A stretch of 6,920 nucleotides of DNA from an uncultured Collinsella sp. (GTDB lineage: Bacteria > Actinomycetota > Coriobacteriia > Coriobacteriales > Coriobacteriaceae): contig URWS01000078.1 in the NCBI GenBank assembly GCA_900551605.1, positions 1 to 6,920 of the forward strand, given 5' to 3'. This document shows, piece by piece, positions 1-6,195 of this stretch. Position 1 is the stretch's first letter. The number at the start of each line of letters is the position of its first letter. The position numbers were made by a program, and so were the translations under genes. Below the pieces are notes generated by a model that made no database searches, had not been told where the DNA came from, and saw only the letters and a list, made by a program, of their open reading frames with translations.

Positions 1-40
1 GCCTTAGTCTCGTGGGCTCGGAGATGTGTATAAGAGACAG
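1..40 (+). other. Nextera read-2 adapter with index remnant (artificial)
   Basis: Positions 22-40 are the 19-bp Tn5 mosaic end AGATGTGTATAAGAGACAG, preceded at 7-21 by the Nextera read-2 tail GTCTCGTGGGCTCGG. Bases 1-6 (GCCTTA) fit the end of an i7 index placed directly before that tail; from memory they match the last six bases of index N701. This is library sequence, not genome. Translated on the minus strand it adds the false peptide LLYTSPSPRD to the end of fabF. Confidence 0.98.
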
Positions 41-804
41 GCATAAATGTGCGCCCCGCGAGCCAGCGCGTGTTCCATGCTCTCGAGTACCAGCACGCAG
101 GCGCCCTCGCCCATCACAAAGCCGTCGCGGTCTGCATCGAACGGACGGCATGCCGTCGACGGGTCAGGATTAGTGGTGAGAGCACGGCAGGACGTAAAGC
201 CCGCAACGGCATCGGGGATGATTGCGGCCTCGGCACCGCCGGCGAGAATCGCATCGGCATAGCCATGCTTGATGGCGCGGAACGCCTCGCCCACGGCATG
301 GGCCGAGGTCGCGCAGGCGGTCACCACGGGCAGGGTCGGGCCCTTTGCCTTGTGGCGGATTGCGATATTGCCCGAAGCCATATTGGGGATCATCATCGCG
401 ATCATATAGGGCGATGCGCGGCGGGGCCCACGGTCGGCAATCGTGTGGACGTTGTCGACGAGTGTCTGCATGCCGCCCACGCCCGAACCCACGTAGACGC
501 CCAGGCGCTCGCGATCGATGGCGCCCTCGACATCAAAGCCCGCATCGTGCATGGCCTCGTCCGACGCTGCCAGGGCAAACTGAACGCAGGGGTCCAGGTG
601 CTTGGCGTCACGCTTGCCAAAGTACTCGTTGCCGTCAAAACCCTTGACCTCGGCCGCCACCTTAACGGCAAACGCATCGGTATCGAAGTGCGTGATCGGG
701 CCGATGCCGCACGTGCCGGCGCACATGGCCGCCCAGGTAGCAAGCGCCGTGTTACCGAGCGGCGATACGGCACCGATACCGGTGATTGCAACTCTCTGTT
801 CCAT
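41..804 (-). CDS. fabF: 3-oxoacyl-ACP synthase II (FabF), 3'-truncated by adapter
   Basis: Condensing enzyme (KAS II) that elongates acyl-ACP with malonyl-ACP in type II fatty-acid synthesis in the cytoplasm. The first ~255 residues are present (family about 410). Seen: N-terminal VAITGIGAVSPLG, the active-site cysteine in TACATSAH at about residue 164, and the conserved RPFDADRDGFVMGEGA block at about 220-235. The two catalytic histidines and the lysine of the C-terminal half are missing only because the natural sequence stops at 41. The start is the ATG at 804, with GAGGAG (811-816) six bases upstream. A TTG at 822 is in frame but lies upstream of that ribosome site and was rejected. It is the last visible gene of the fab operon, 39 bases after fabG. 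The active-site cysteine and operon context favour FabF over a polyketide ketosynthase. Confidence 0.96.
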
Positions 805-843
805 CTTGGTCTCCTCATCCAAGCCGTTGTTCGGCCCTGGTTT

Positions 844-1617
844 CTACATCGCCATTCCGCCGTCGACGCGCACGACCTCGCCCGTAATGTAGGCAGCCGC
901 ATCACTCGCCAAAAAGCGCACCACGCCGGCCACTTCCTCGGGGCGCGCCATGCGCTTTAGGGGAATCTGCTCTTCGCACGCCGCACGCACCTTATCCGAT
1001 AGCTTTGCCGTCATATCGGTCTCGACAAACCCGGGTGCGACCGCGTTCACTCGTACGCCGCGGGGCGCAAGCTCGCGCGCTACCGCCTTGGTCAGGCCGA
1101 TGACGCCCGCCTTGGAGGCAGCGTAGTTGGTCTGTCCGGCATTGCCCATCAGGCCCACAACCGAGCTCATGTTGATGACGCAACCGCCACGCTGACGCAT
1201 AAAGGTCTTGGTGAGCGCGCGCGTCGTATTGAACGTGCCCTTGAGATTGACATCGAGCACGCGGTCGAAGGCATCGTCGCCCATACGCATGAGCAGGCCG
1301 TCGCGCGTGATGCCGGCATTGTTGACGAGCGCCCAAATGGAGCCAAAGTCGTTGAGGACCGTCTCCACGCAAGTGTTGACGGCGGCGGGGTCGGCCACGT
1401 CACATTGATATGCGCGCGCCGTGGCGCCAGCCGCCTCACAGGCTTCGCACGTCTCGCGCGCCGCATCTGCGCTACCGGCATAGACGACGGCGATATCAAA
1501 GCCGTCCTCCGCCAGGCCCACGGCACAAGCGCGACCGATGCCGCGCGAGCCGCCCGTGACCAGCGCCACGCGACGTGAGTCGTTGCGCTCGAGCGCGCCG
1601 TTGTTCAAGTTGCCCAT
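844..1617 (-). CDS. fabG: 3-oxoacyl-ACP reductase (FabG)
   Basis: NADPH-dependent short-chain dehydrogenase that reduces 3-oxoacyl-ACP to 3-hydroxyacyl-ACP, the first reduction of each elongation round. It is 257 residues. Seen: cofactor loop TGGSRGIG at 21-28, NNAG at 99-102, catalytic Asn124 (DVNLKG), Ser152 (MSSVVG), Tyr165 and Lys169 (YAASK), and the C-terminal ITGEVVRVDGG typical of FabG. The N terminus has roughly ten residues more than the usual 244-248-residue enzyme (MGNLNNGALE), but the ATG at 1617 has AAAGGA (1623-1628) five bases upstream, so the start is supported. Stop is TAG. It lies 30 bases after fabD and 39 before fabF, in the same direction. The SDR family is broad; FabG is assigned from close motif agreement plus its place between fabD and fabF. 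Confidence 0.97.
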   Translation of the reverse strand: MGNLNNGALERNDSRRVALVTGGSRGIGRACAVGLAEDGFDIAVVYAGSADAARETCEACEAAGATARAYQCDVADPAAVNTCVETVLNDFGSIWALVNNAGITRDGLLMRMGDDAFDRVLDVNLKGTFNTTRALTKTFMRQRGGCVINMSSVVGLMGNAGQTNYAASKAGVIGLTKAVARELAPRGVRVNAVAPGFVETDMTAKLSDKVRAACEEQIPLKRMARPEEVAGVVRFLASDAAAYITGEVVRVDGGMAM

Positions 1618-1647
1618 GTCATTCCTTTCGGGTTACAGCCCTGTGAA

Positions 1648-2574
1648 CTATGCGAGCTCGTCGGCAATAGCTGCGACCTGCTCGGCCGTTTCGCACGAAT
1701 ACACACGAACGTCGCTCAACGTACGCTTGACCAGGCCAGACAGCGTTTTGCCGGGGCCGACCTCAATAAACGTGTCGATGCCTTGATCCTGCAGAGCATG
1801 CAGCGTGTCGACCCAGCGCACGGCATGACTCACCTGGTTGGCCAAGACATCCGATGCTGCCTTCAGGTCAGCCGGATAGGGCGCCGCCGTCATATTTGCC
1901 ATAACAGGAATGAGCAACGGGGACGGCGCGTGACCGGCATCGATATATGCAGCAAGGCCACAGGTCGCCTCGGCCATATAGGGGCTATGGAATGCACCCG
2001 ACACCGCGACCTTCATGGCCCGGCCACCAGCCTCTTTTACCAGGACGTCGAGGGTCTGCAACGCACCGGGCGCTCCGGCCACAACCGTCTGCTGAGGGCT
2101 GTTGTAGTTGACCGGCCAGCAGTCCTCGCCGGCCTGTTTTGCCAGGCCCTCGACTTGCGCCGCATCGAGCTTGATGACGGCGCGCATGCCGCCGGGGTGA
2201 CGCTCAGCCGCCGTGGCCATCAATGCCGCGCGCTCACACACGAGCTCAAAGCCCGCTCGCGTATCGAACGCCCCCGCAAAGGTGAGCGCGGCGACCTCGC
2301 CCAGCGAGAATCCCGCACAGGCGGCAGGTACCACGCCGTGCTCACGCAGGGCGACGGCGACAGCCAAGTCGTGCACGAACACGCAAGGCTGCGTGTTCTC
2401 AGTCTGCGAGAGCTCCTCCTTGGAGGCGCTCCGGCACTGCTCACTGGTTCCCGGACGCACCTCATCGGCGATCGCAAACACCTCGGCAGCCGCCGGTGAT
2501 GCCTCGATGAGGTCGACGCCCATCGCGGGATGCTGGGCACCCTGACCGGCAAACAGAAACGCTACGCTACCCAT
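1648..2574 (-). CDS. fabD: malonyl-CoA:ACP transacylase (FabD)
   Basis: Transfers malonyl from malonyl-CoA to holo-AcpP, supplying the extender unit for FabH and FabF. It is 308 residues, normal for the family. Seen: FAGQGAQ near residues 8-14 (oxyanion glutamine Gln11), nucleophile Ser90 in GFSLGE, Arg115 (CERA), His196 in SGAFHSPYM, and the C-terminal EVGPGKTLSGL. The nucleophile elbow reads GFSLGE where E. coli has GHSLGE; this position varies in the family and the GxSxG core is intact. The ATG at 2574 lies inside the end of fabK (13-base overlap), with GAAGGG (2584-2589) nine bases upstream, so translation is probably coupled to fabK. An in-frame ATG at 2676 would add 34 unrelated Arg-rich residues read inside fabK and was rejected. 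Stop is TAG. Confidence 0.97.
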   Translation of the reverse strand: MGSVAFLFAGQGAQHPAMGVDLIEASPAAAEVFAIADEVRPGTSEQCRSASKEELSQTENTQPCVFVHDLAVAVALREHGVVPAACAGFSLGEVAALTFAGAFDTRAGFELVCERAALMATAAERHPGGMRAVIKLDAAQVEGLAKQAGEDCWPVNYNSPQQTVVAGAPGALQTLDVLVKEAGGRAMKVAVSGAFHSPYMAEATCGLAAYIDAGHAPSPLLIPVMANMTAAPYPADLKAASDVLANQVSHAVRWVDTLHALQDQGIDTFIEVGPGKTLSGLVKRTLSDVRVYSCETAEQVAAIADELA

Positions 2575-3506
2575 GCGGACGCACCCTTCAGGACATGCTC
2601 GGCGCCATCGACCAGATCGTCGACGATTTCGCGTGCGCTCTGGCGTTCGTTGACCATGCCGGCAATCTGTCCGCACAAATACGAACCCTCTTCGTAATTA
2701 CCGTCCTTTGCGGCTTTACGAAGCGCTCCCGTGCCCATGGCCCCGAGCTCCTCGGGACTTGCGCCCGCCGCCTCGTTCTTGGCATACGCGTTGGTAAAGG
2801 GGCTCTTGAGGGCGCGAACCGGATGTCCCGTCGAGCGACCGGTCGCACGCGTCGACGTGTCGCCTGCCTTGAGCACCAGCTCTTTGTACTGTTCGGATAC
2901 GGTGCACTCGTTTGCGACCAGAAAGCGTGTTCCCACCTGGACGCCGGCAGCGCCGAGCATAAAGGCGGCCGCCACACCGCGGCCATCGGCGATGCCGCCA
3001 GCCGCAACCACGGGAATATCGACCGCATCGACAACCTGCGGCACCAGCGCCATCGTCGAGGTCTCTCCAATATGGCCGCCTGATTCGGTGCCCTCGGCAA
3101 CCACGGCAGTTGCTCCGCGACGCGCCACGAGACGCGCCAGCGCCACCGAAGCCACGACGGGAATAACCTTGATGCCCGCATCGCTCCAGGCCTTCATGTA
3201 CTTGGTGGGATTGCCGGCGCCGGTCACCACAACGGGCACCCGCTCATCAATCACCACTTGTGCGACCTCGTCGACAAACGGGCTCATGAGCATTACGTTG
3301 ACGCCAAAGGGCTTATCCGTCTTGGCGCGCAGCTCGTGGATCTGATCGCGCAGCCAGTTTGCGTCGGCATTCATGGCCGCGATAATGCCTAAGCCGCCCG
3401 CCTCGGACACGGCAGATGCCAGCGAGGCGTCGGCAATCCAGGCCATGCCACCCTGGAACACGGGTTTTTCGATGCCGAGCAGATCGCAGAGAGGAGACTT
3501 GAGCAT
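2562..3506 (-). CDS. fabK: FMN-dependent enoyl-ACP reductase II (FabK)
   Basis: Reduces trans-2-enoyl-ACP to acyl-ACP, the final step of each cycle, using FMN and NAD(P)H. It is 314 residues, the usual length. It belongs to the nitronate monooxygenase/2-nitropropane dioxygenase TIM-barrel family. Seen: PVFQGGMAWIAD (15-26), GGLGIIAA (37-44), PFGVNVMLMSP (67-77), EGTESGGHIGE (138-148) with the expected catalytic His145, and the flavin-phosphate segment AAGGIADGRG (168-177) followed by GVQVGTRF. Location between acpP and fabD, as in Streptococcus pneumoniae, separates it from nitronate monooxygenases. The acpP stop and fabK start are fused as TAGTGATG: a GTG at 3509 also fits, but the ATG at 3506 is preferred, with GGAG (3515-3518) eight bases upstream. 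FabK is unrelated to FabI and is characteristically insensitive to triclosan. Stop is TAG. Confidence 0.96.
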   Translation of the reverse strand: MLKSPLCDLLGIEKPVFQGGMAWIADASLASAVSEAGGLGIIAAMNADANWLRDQIHELRAKTDKPFGVNVMLMSPFVDEVAQVVIDERVPVVVTGAGNPTKYMKAWSDAGIKVIPVVASVALARLVARRGATAVVAEGTESGGHIGETSTMALVPQVVDAVDIPVVAAGGIADGRGVAAAFMLGAAGVQVGTRFLVANECTVSEQYKELVLKAGDTSTRATGRSTGHPVRALKSPFTNAYAKNEAAGASPEELGAMGTGALRKAAKDGNYEEGSYLCGQIAGMVNERQSAREIVDDLVDGAEHVLKGASAWVA

Positions 3507-3508
3507 CA

Positions 3509-3745
3509 CTACTTCTCCAATGCCGCCTCGACCGTATCGACGAACTCGCCGACCGTCTTGGGGTTCTCCTCGGTATCGAGCTCAATGCCAAACTCGTCCT
3601 CGACGGCAACGAGGATCTCGACGGTACCCAGACTGTCGAGACCAATCTCCTCGAGCGTGGACTCGGGCTTCATCTCGACATCGTCAAGGCCGGCCGTCTC
3701 GCGGATAACGTCACAAACGCGCTCGAAGGTCTTCTGATCTGCCAT
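3509..3745 (-). CDS. acpP: acyl carrier protein
   Basis: Small acidic carrier that holds growing acyl chains on a 4'-phosphopantetheine arm and shuttles them between the Fab enzymes. It is 78 residues, the standard size. Seen: the attachment motif GLDSLGTVEIL with the modified serine at residue 38, and a strongly acidic helix-rich sequence (EDEFGIELDTEE). The ATG at 3745 has AAAGGAG (3753-3759) seven bases upstream; an upstream in-frame start at 3784 would add 13 residues (MKTPLGHKQRRTT) that read through this ribosome site, and was rejected. It ends with tandem in-frame stops TAG-TGA, the TGA sharing its last base with the fabK ATG. It is separated from fabH by 52 bases, the largest gap inside the operon. 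Confidence 0.98.
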   Translation of the reverse strand: MADQKTFERVCDVIRETAGLDDVEMKPESTLEEIGLDSLGTVEILVAVEDEFGIELDTEENPKTVGEFVDTVEAALEK

Positions 3746-3797
3746 GGTAGTTCTCCTTTGTTTGTGCCCTAGGGGCGTTTTCATTTCCTATGTGCAA

Positions 3798-4757
3798 CTA
3801 CTTCCAGCGAAGTAGATAGCCACCTACATCCAAGCCGGCGCCAAATCCGACCAGGGCGATGGTGTCGCCCGCGTGCAGCGCGCCGGTATTTGCCAGTCGA
3901 TCGAGAGCAAGCGGAATGCATGCGCTCGAAATGTTGCCGGTCTCGCGCAACGTGCGAACCACGCGCTCGTCCGGCACGCCCAGGCGCTTGACCGCCTGAC
4001 TCAGGATTCGTTCGTTAGCCTGATGGAATACAAAATGGTCGATGTCTTCGACCGAAATGCCCGCATCGCTCGCAAGCTTATGGACCGTGTCGCAGATGGC
4101 GTTGACGCCGAACTTGAACACGCGGCGGCCATTCATGGACAGCACGCTCTCGCTATCTGCGGAAGCCTTAAACGGCGAGTTGCCGACCAGACCGGGAACG
4201 TGCAACGTCTCGACGTCGGGCGCCGTCGAAAGCTCAACAGCAAGGGGATTCTCTCCCCCAGCCTCAATCACTGCGGCGCCTGCCCCATCGCCAAAGAGCA
4301 CGCAGGTGGCGCGGTCGGTCCAGTCGAGCGCGCGCGTCATCTGCTCGGCAGCAACGACAAGCACGCGCTCGGCACGGCCGCGGGCGATATAGCCCTCGGC
4401 GACATCGAGCGCAAATACGAAGCCGGCGCAGGCCGCCGAGACATCGAAGGCAGGGCACGTCGCGCCCAGACGCTCGGCAACGGCACACGCCTCAGCGGGA
4501 ACAAGATGATCACCCGTCGTCGTCGAGCAGACGATCAGATCCAGCTGGCTGGCGTCGATTCCGGACACCTGGAGTGCCCGCTCGCTCGCCGCTACGGCGA
4601 GGTCGTCAAGTGACTCGGTGGAGCAGACGTGGCGGCTCTTGATACCTGTGCGGGTAAAAATCCACTCATCCGAGGTATCGAGGAACTCAGACAGTTCGTC
4701 ATTGGAAACACTGCGCTTAGGAAGCGTCGAGCCTGTTCCAAGAATCGTGAAACCCAT
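3798..4757 (-). CDS. fabH: 3-oxoacyl-ACP synthase III (FabH)
   Basis: Starts fatty-acid synthesis by condensing an acyl-CoA primer with malonyl-ACP, so it helps set chain type (straight or branched). It is 319 residues, matching the ~317 of E. coli. Seen: Cys110 in VSAACAGFVFAL, His245 in FHQANERI and Asn275 in ETGNISSACIP, the complete Cys-His-Asn triad, plus FGDGAGAAV (155-163) and the C-terminal LVGFGAGLDVGG. The ATG at 4757 is fixed by a strong AAAGGAGG (4764-4771) six bases upstream. An in-frame ATG at 4814 would add 19 residues encoded partly by the upstream repeat and was rejected. It is the first gene of the fab operon and faces birA across a 176-base control region. Stop is TAG. Primer preference (acetyl or branched-chain) cannot be read from these motifs. 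Confidence 0.97.
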   Translation of the reverse strand: MGFTILGTGSTLPKRSVSNDELSEFLDTSDEWIFTRTGIKSRHVCSTESLDDLAVAASERALQVSGIDASQLDLIVCSTTTGDHLVPAEACAVAERLGATCPAFDVSAACAGFVFALDVAEGYIARGRAERVLVVAAEQMTRALDWTDRATCVLFGDGAGAAVIEAGGENPLAVELSTAPDVETLHVPGLVGNSPFKASADSESVLSMNGRRVFKFGVNAICDTVHKLASDAGISVEDIDHFVFHQANERILSQAVKRLGVPDERVVRTLRETGNISSACIPLALDRLANTGALHAGDTIALVGFGAGLDVGGYLLRWK

Positions 4758-4773
4758 CACTAACCTCCTTTGA

Positions 4774-4792
4774 GTTGTTGACGTGTTTACAT
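4774..4792 (+). repeat. candidate operator, fabH-proximal copy
   Basis: Sequence GTTGTTGACGTGTTTACAT, differing from the second copy at one base (T at 4788). It lies just upstream of the fabH ribosome site (4764-4771), likely inside the fabH leader. Weak dyad symmetry at 4776-4791 (TGT..AC..GT..ACA). Confidence 0.6.
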
Positions 4793-4821
4793 CGACCAAG
4801 AGAGGATAACGCATTTCAGTC

Positions 4822-4840
4822 GTTGTTGACGTGTTAACAT
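4822..4840 (+). repeat. candidate operator, promoter-overlapping copy
   Basis: Sequence GTTGTTGACGTGTTAACAT, same orientation as the copy 48 bases to the left. Positions 4824-4839 form a 16-bp imperfect palindrome of the form TGTTnACnnGTnAACA, typical of a dimeric repressor site. It overlaps both the candidate birA -35 (4826-4831) and the edge of the candidate fabH -10 (4839-4844). The binding protein is not encoded in the window. Confidence 0.6.
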
Positions 4841-4933
4841 TAAATTGTTCAAATGCGACAAAGGCTTCACATTGTGTCTATCTCTCGACACCATTACGCG
4901 ATTGCCTTATTACCTTAGGAGGTAGCAGCTGTT

Positions 4934-5710
4934 ATGGATTCTCGTTTAACGGTGGTCGACGTAACCGGATCGACCAACGATGACCTGCTCGAAGCAGGAA
5001 AACAGGGAGCGCCGCACGGCACAGGACTTGCCGCCCGGGCTCAGACAGCAGGACGCGGCCGGCGCGGCCACAAGTGGGATTCAACCGCCGGCAACCTATT
5101 GCTTTCGATTGTTCTGCGCCCATGCGTTAATCCTGCAAAGTACTCTGGTCTTGCCGCCGTCAGCGGCCTAGCGGTGCTCGAGGCGCTCGAAATGCAGGGC
5201 CTTGCAAACGAGATTGACCTCAAATGGCCCAACGATCTGGTCGCGCGAGGGCGCAAGCTCGGCGGTATTCTGGTCGAGGCCGCACGCGATAACGACGGCA
5301 AACCTTTCGCCGTCTGCGGCATTGGCGTCAATGTGAACTATGTGCCCTCGGAGGTTCCCGATGGCGGCCTGCCGGCAATCGGTCTCTTGGATCTCAACGA
5401 GAACGTTCCCGCCGTCGACATGCTCCTCGATGAGGTCTATCACACCGTCGTAAACGCTGTAGACGCGTGGGCAGATCTGCTCAACGCCATGGAAGAAAAC
5501 GCCGGACCGCTCGCGCCCGTCCACGGCAAATATGTCGCTCACCTCAATTGGATTGGGGAGCACGTTATCGCCCGCTCCCCCGCAGGAAACGAGCTGGCAC
5601 GCGGCATCTTTAAAACCGTCGATGCCTTTGGTCGCGCGTGTATCGAAACGGAAGGCGGCGTGCGATCCTTCCATTTTGAGGAGGCATCGCTGCGCCCCTT
5701 GAGCGAATAG
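4934..5710 (+). CDS. birA: biotin-[acetyl-CoA-carboxylase] ligase, monofunctional
   Basis: Activates biotin with ATP to biotinyl-5'-AMP and transfers it to the lysine of biotin-dependent enzymes, chiefly AccB of acetyl-CoA carboxylase. It is 258 residues. Seen: STNDD near 13-17, the nucleotide-binding loop GRGRRGHKW at 40-48, KWPND at 97-101, KLGGILVE at 108-115, GIGVNVN at 129-135, and a small C-terminal domain from about residue 200. The N-terminal helix-turn-helix of E. coli BirA is absent: the protein opens directly in the catalytic domain, so it should be a ligase only, not a repressor. The ATG at 4934 has a perfect AGGAGGT (4917-4923) ten bases upstream. It is divergent from fabH and convergent with rpsJ. 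Stop is TAG, followed by a weak GCAGCC/GGCTGC hairpin (5717-5736) without a T-run. Confidence 0.95.
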   Translation: MDSRLTVVDVTGSTNDDLLEAGKQGAPHGTGLAARAQTAGRGRRGHKWDSTAGNLLLSIVLRPCVNPAKYSGLAAVSGLAVLEALEMQGLANEIDLKWPNDLVARGRKLGGILVEAARDNDGKPFAVCGIGVNVNYVPSEVPDGGLPAIGLLDLNENVPAVDMLLDEVYHTVVNAVDAWADLLNAMEENAGPLAPVHGKYVAHLNWIGEHVIARSPAGNELARGIFKTVDAFGRACIETEGGVRSFHFEEASLRPLSE

Positions 5711-5762
5711 GGCGCCGCAGCCACCTACTCGGCTGCAATACCCGGCAGCCCAAAGCCATCAT

Positions 5763-5805
5763 TCAAAACAAAAGAGCCCCGCTACCGTAATGGCAGCGGG
5801 GCTCT
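5763..5805 (-). terminator. intrinsic terminator of rpsJ
   Basis: An 11-bp perfect stem, AGCGGGGCTCT (5795-5805) pairing with AGAGCCCCGCT (5773-5783), extends inward by two further pairs around a five-base loop. On the minus strand it is followed by TTTGTTTTGA (5772-5763), a good T-rich tract. It begins 21 bases after the rpsJ stop. On the plus strand the stem is followed by GTAAGC, so it would end birA transcripts poorly by itself. Confidence 0.93.
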
Positions 5806-5826
5806 GTAAGCTATGAGCGATATCGC

Positions 5827-6135
5827 TTAGAGCTTGATGTCGATGTCGACGCCAGCGGGAAGGTCGAGACGCATGAGCGAATCAACGGTGCCCGAGGTGG
5901 GGTCGAGGATGTCGATGAGACGCTTGTGGGTGCGCATCTCGAACTGCTCACGGGAGTCCTTGTTCACGTGCGGCGAGCGGATAACCGTGTACAGGTTGCG
6001 CTCGGTGGGCAGGGGGACAGGACCGGAAACGCGAGCGCCGGTCTTCTGAGCGGTCTCGACGATGAGCTTCGCGGACTGATCGACGACCTCGTGATCATAG
6101 CCCTTGAGGCGAATGCGGATCTTCTGGGTAGCCAA
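5827..6135 (-). CDS. rpsJ: 30S ribosomal protein S10
   Basis: Small-subunit ribosomal protein of the 30S head, also known as NusE, the partner of NusB/NusG in transcription antitermination. It is 102 residues, full length. Seen: [12 protein letters not shown] near the N terminus, GPVPLPTE (38-45), the exposed-loop segment [19 protein letters not shown], and the C-terminal [16 protein letters not shown]. The sequence resembles actinobacterial S10. The start codon is TTG at 6135, with GGAGG (6142-6146) six bases upstream; no ATG or GTG alternative fits the known N terminus. It follows fusA by 60 bases and is closed off by a strong terminator, so rplC does not follow here, unlike the usual S10 operon. 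Stop is TAA. Confidence 0.97.
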   Translation of the reverse strand: MATQKIRIRLKGYDHEVVDQSAKLIVETAQKTGARVSGPVPLPTERNLYTVIRSPHVNKDSREQFEMRTHKRLIDILDPTSGTVDSLMRLDLPAGVDIDIKL

Positions 6136-6153
6136 CTTAAACCTCCAAAGAGT

Positions 6154-6170
6154 GCGAGAGATGTTCTCGC
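6154..6170 (-). other. small hairpin between fusA and rpsJ
   Basis: GCGAGA/TCTCGC form a perfect 6-bp stem around a five-base loop in the 60-base fusA-rpsJ spacer, just upstream of the rpsJ ribosome site. No T-run follows, so it is not a terminator. It could be an RNA processing or stability element, or chance. Confidence 0.3.
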
Positions 6171-6195
6171 GGATTACGTAACAGGGAGCTCGAAC

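Larger units (their letters stand above)
4758..4933. promoter_or_regulatory. divergent fabH/birA control region
   Basis: This 176-base non-coding stretch must carry the start signals of both the leftward fab operon and the rightward birA. It is more AT-rich than the genes and contains the two 19-bp repeat copies listed separately. Best candidate for birA (plus): TTGACG at 4826-4831 and TCAAAT at 4849-4854, 17 bases apart, with a TG one base before the -10. Best candidate -10 for fabH (minus): TTTAAT from 4844 to 4839, without a convincing -35. No riboswitch-like structure was recognised. Promoter calls are pattern matches only. Confidence 0.55.

Noticed and set aside
49..960. 303-codon open frame on the plus strand
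   Set aside because: It runs antisense across fabF and the end of fabG, has no recognisable domain, and is a typical high-GC shadow of two clear genes.
1783..2499. 238-codon plus-strand open frame
   Set aside because: It is antisense to fabD, rich in Arg/His/Gly as expected from a shadow frame, with no ribosome site or motif.
2731..3345. 204-codon plus-strand open frame
   Set aside because: It is antisense to fabK, with low-complexity Ser/Thr/Ala/Pro composition typical of a complementary frame.
4758..4814. N-terminal extension of fabH to an ATG at 4814
   Set aside because: The added residues match nothing in FabH, cross a strong ribosome site, and are partly encoded by the repeat element.
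4874..4891. GTGTC/GACAC inverted repeat in the birA leader
   Set aside because: Five-base arms with an 8-base spacer are within chance expectation and it is not repeated elsewhere in the region.
5168..5674. 168-codon minus-strand open frame inside birA
   Set aside because: It lies wholly opposite the conserved birA motifs, and no family was recognised.
5717..5736. Hairpin after birA as an intrinsic terminator
   Set aside because: The stem is only 6 bp with an 8-base loop and no T-rich tract follows on the plus strand.
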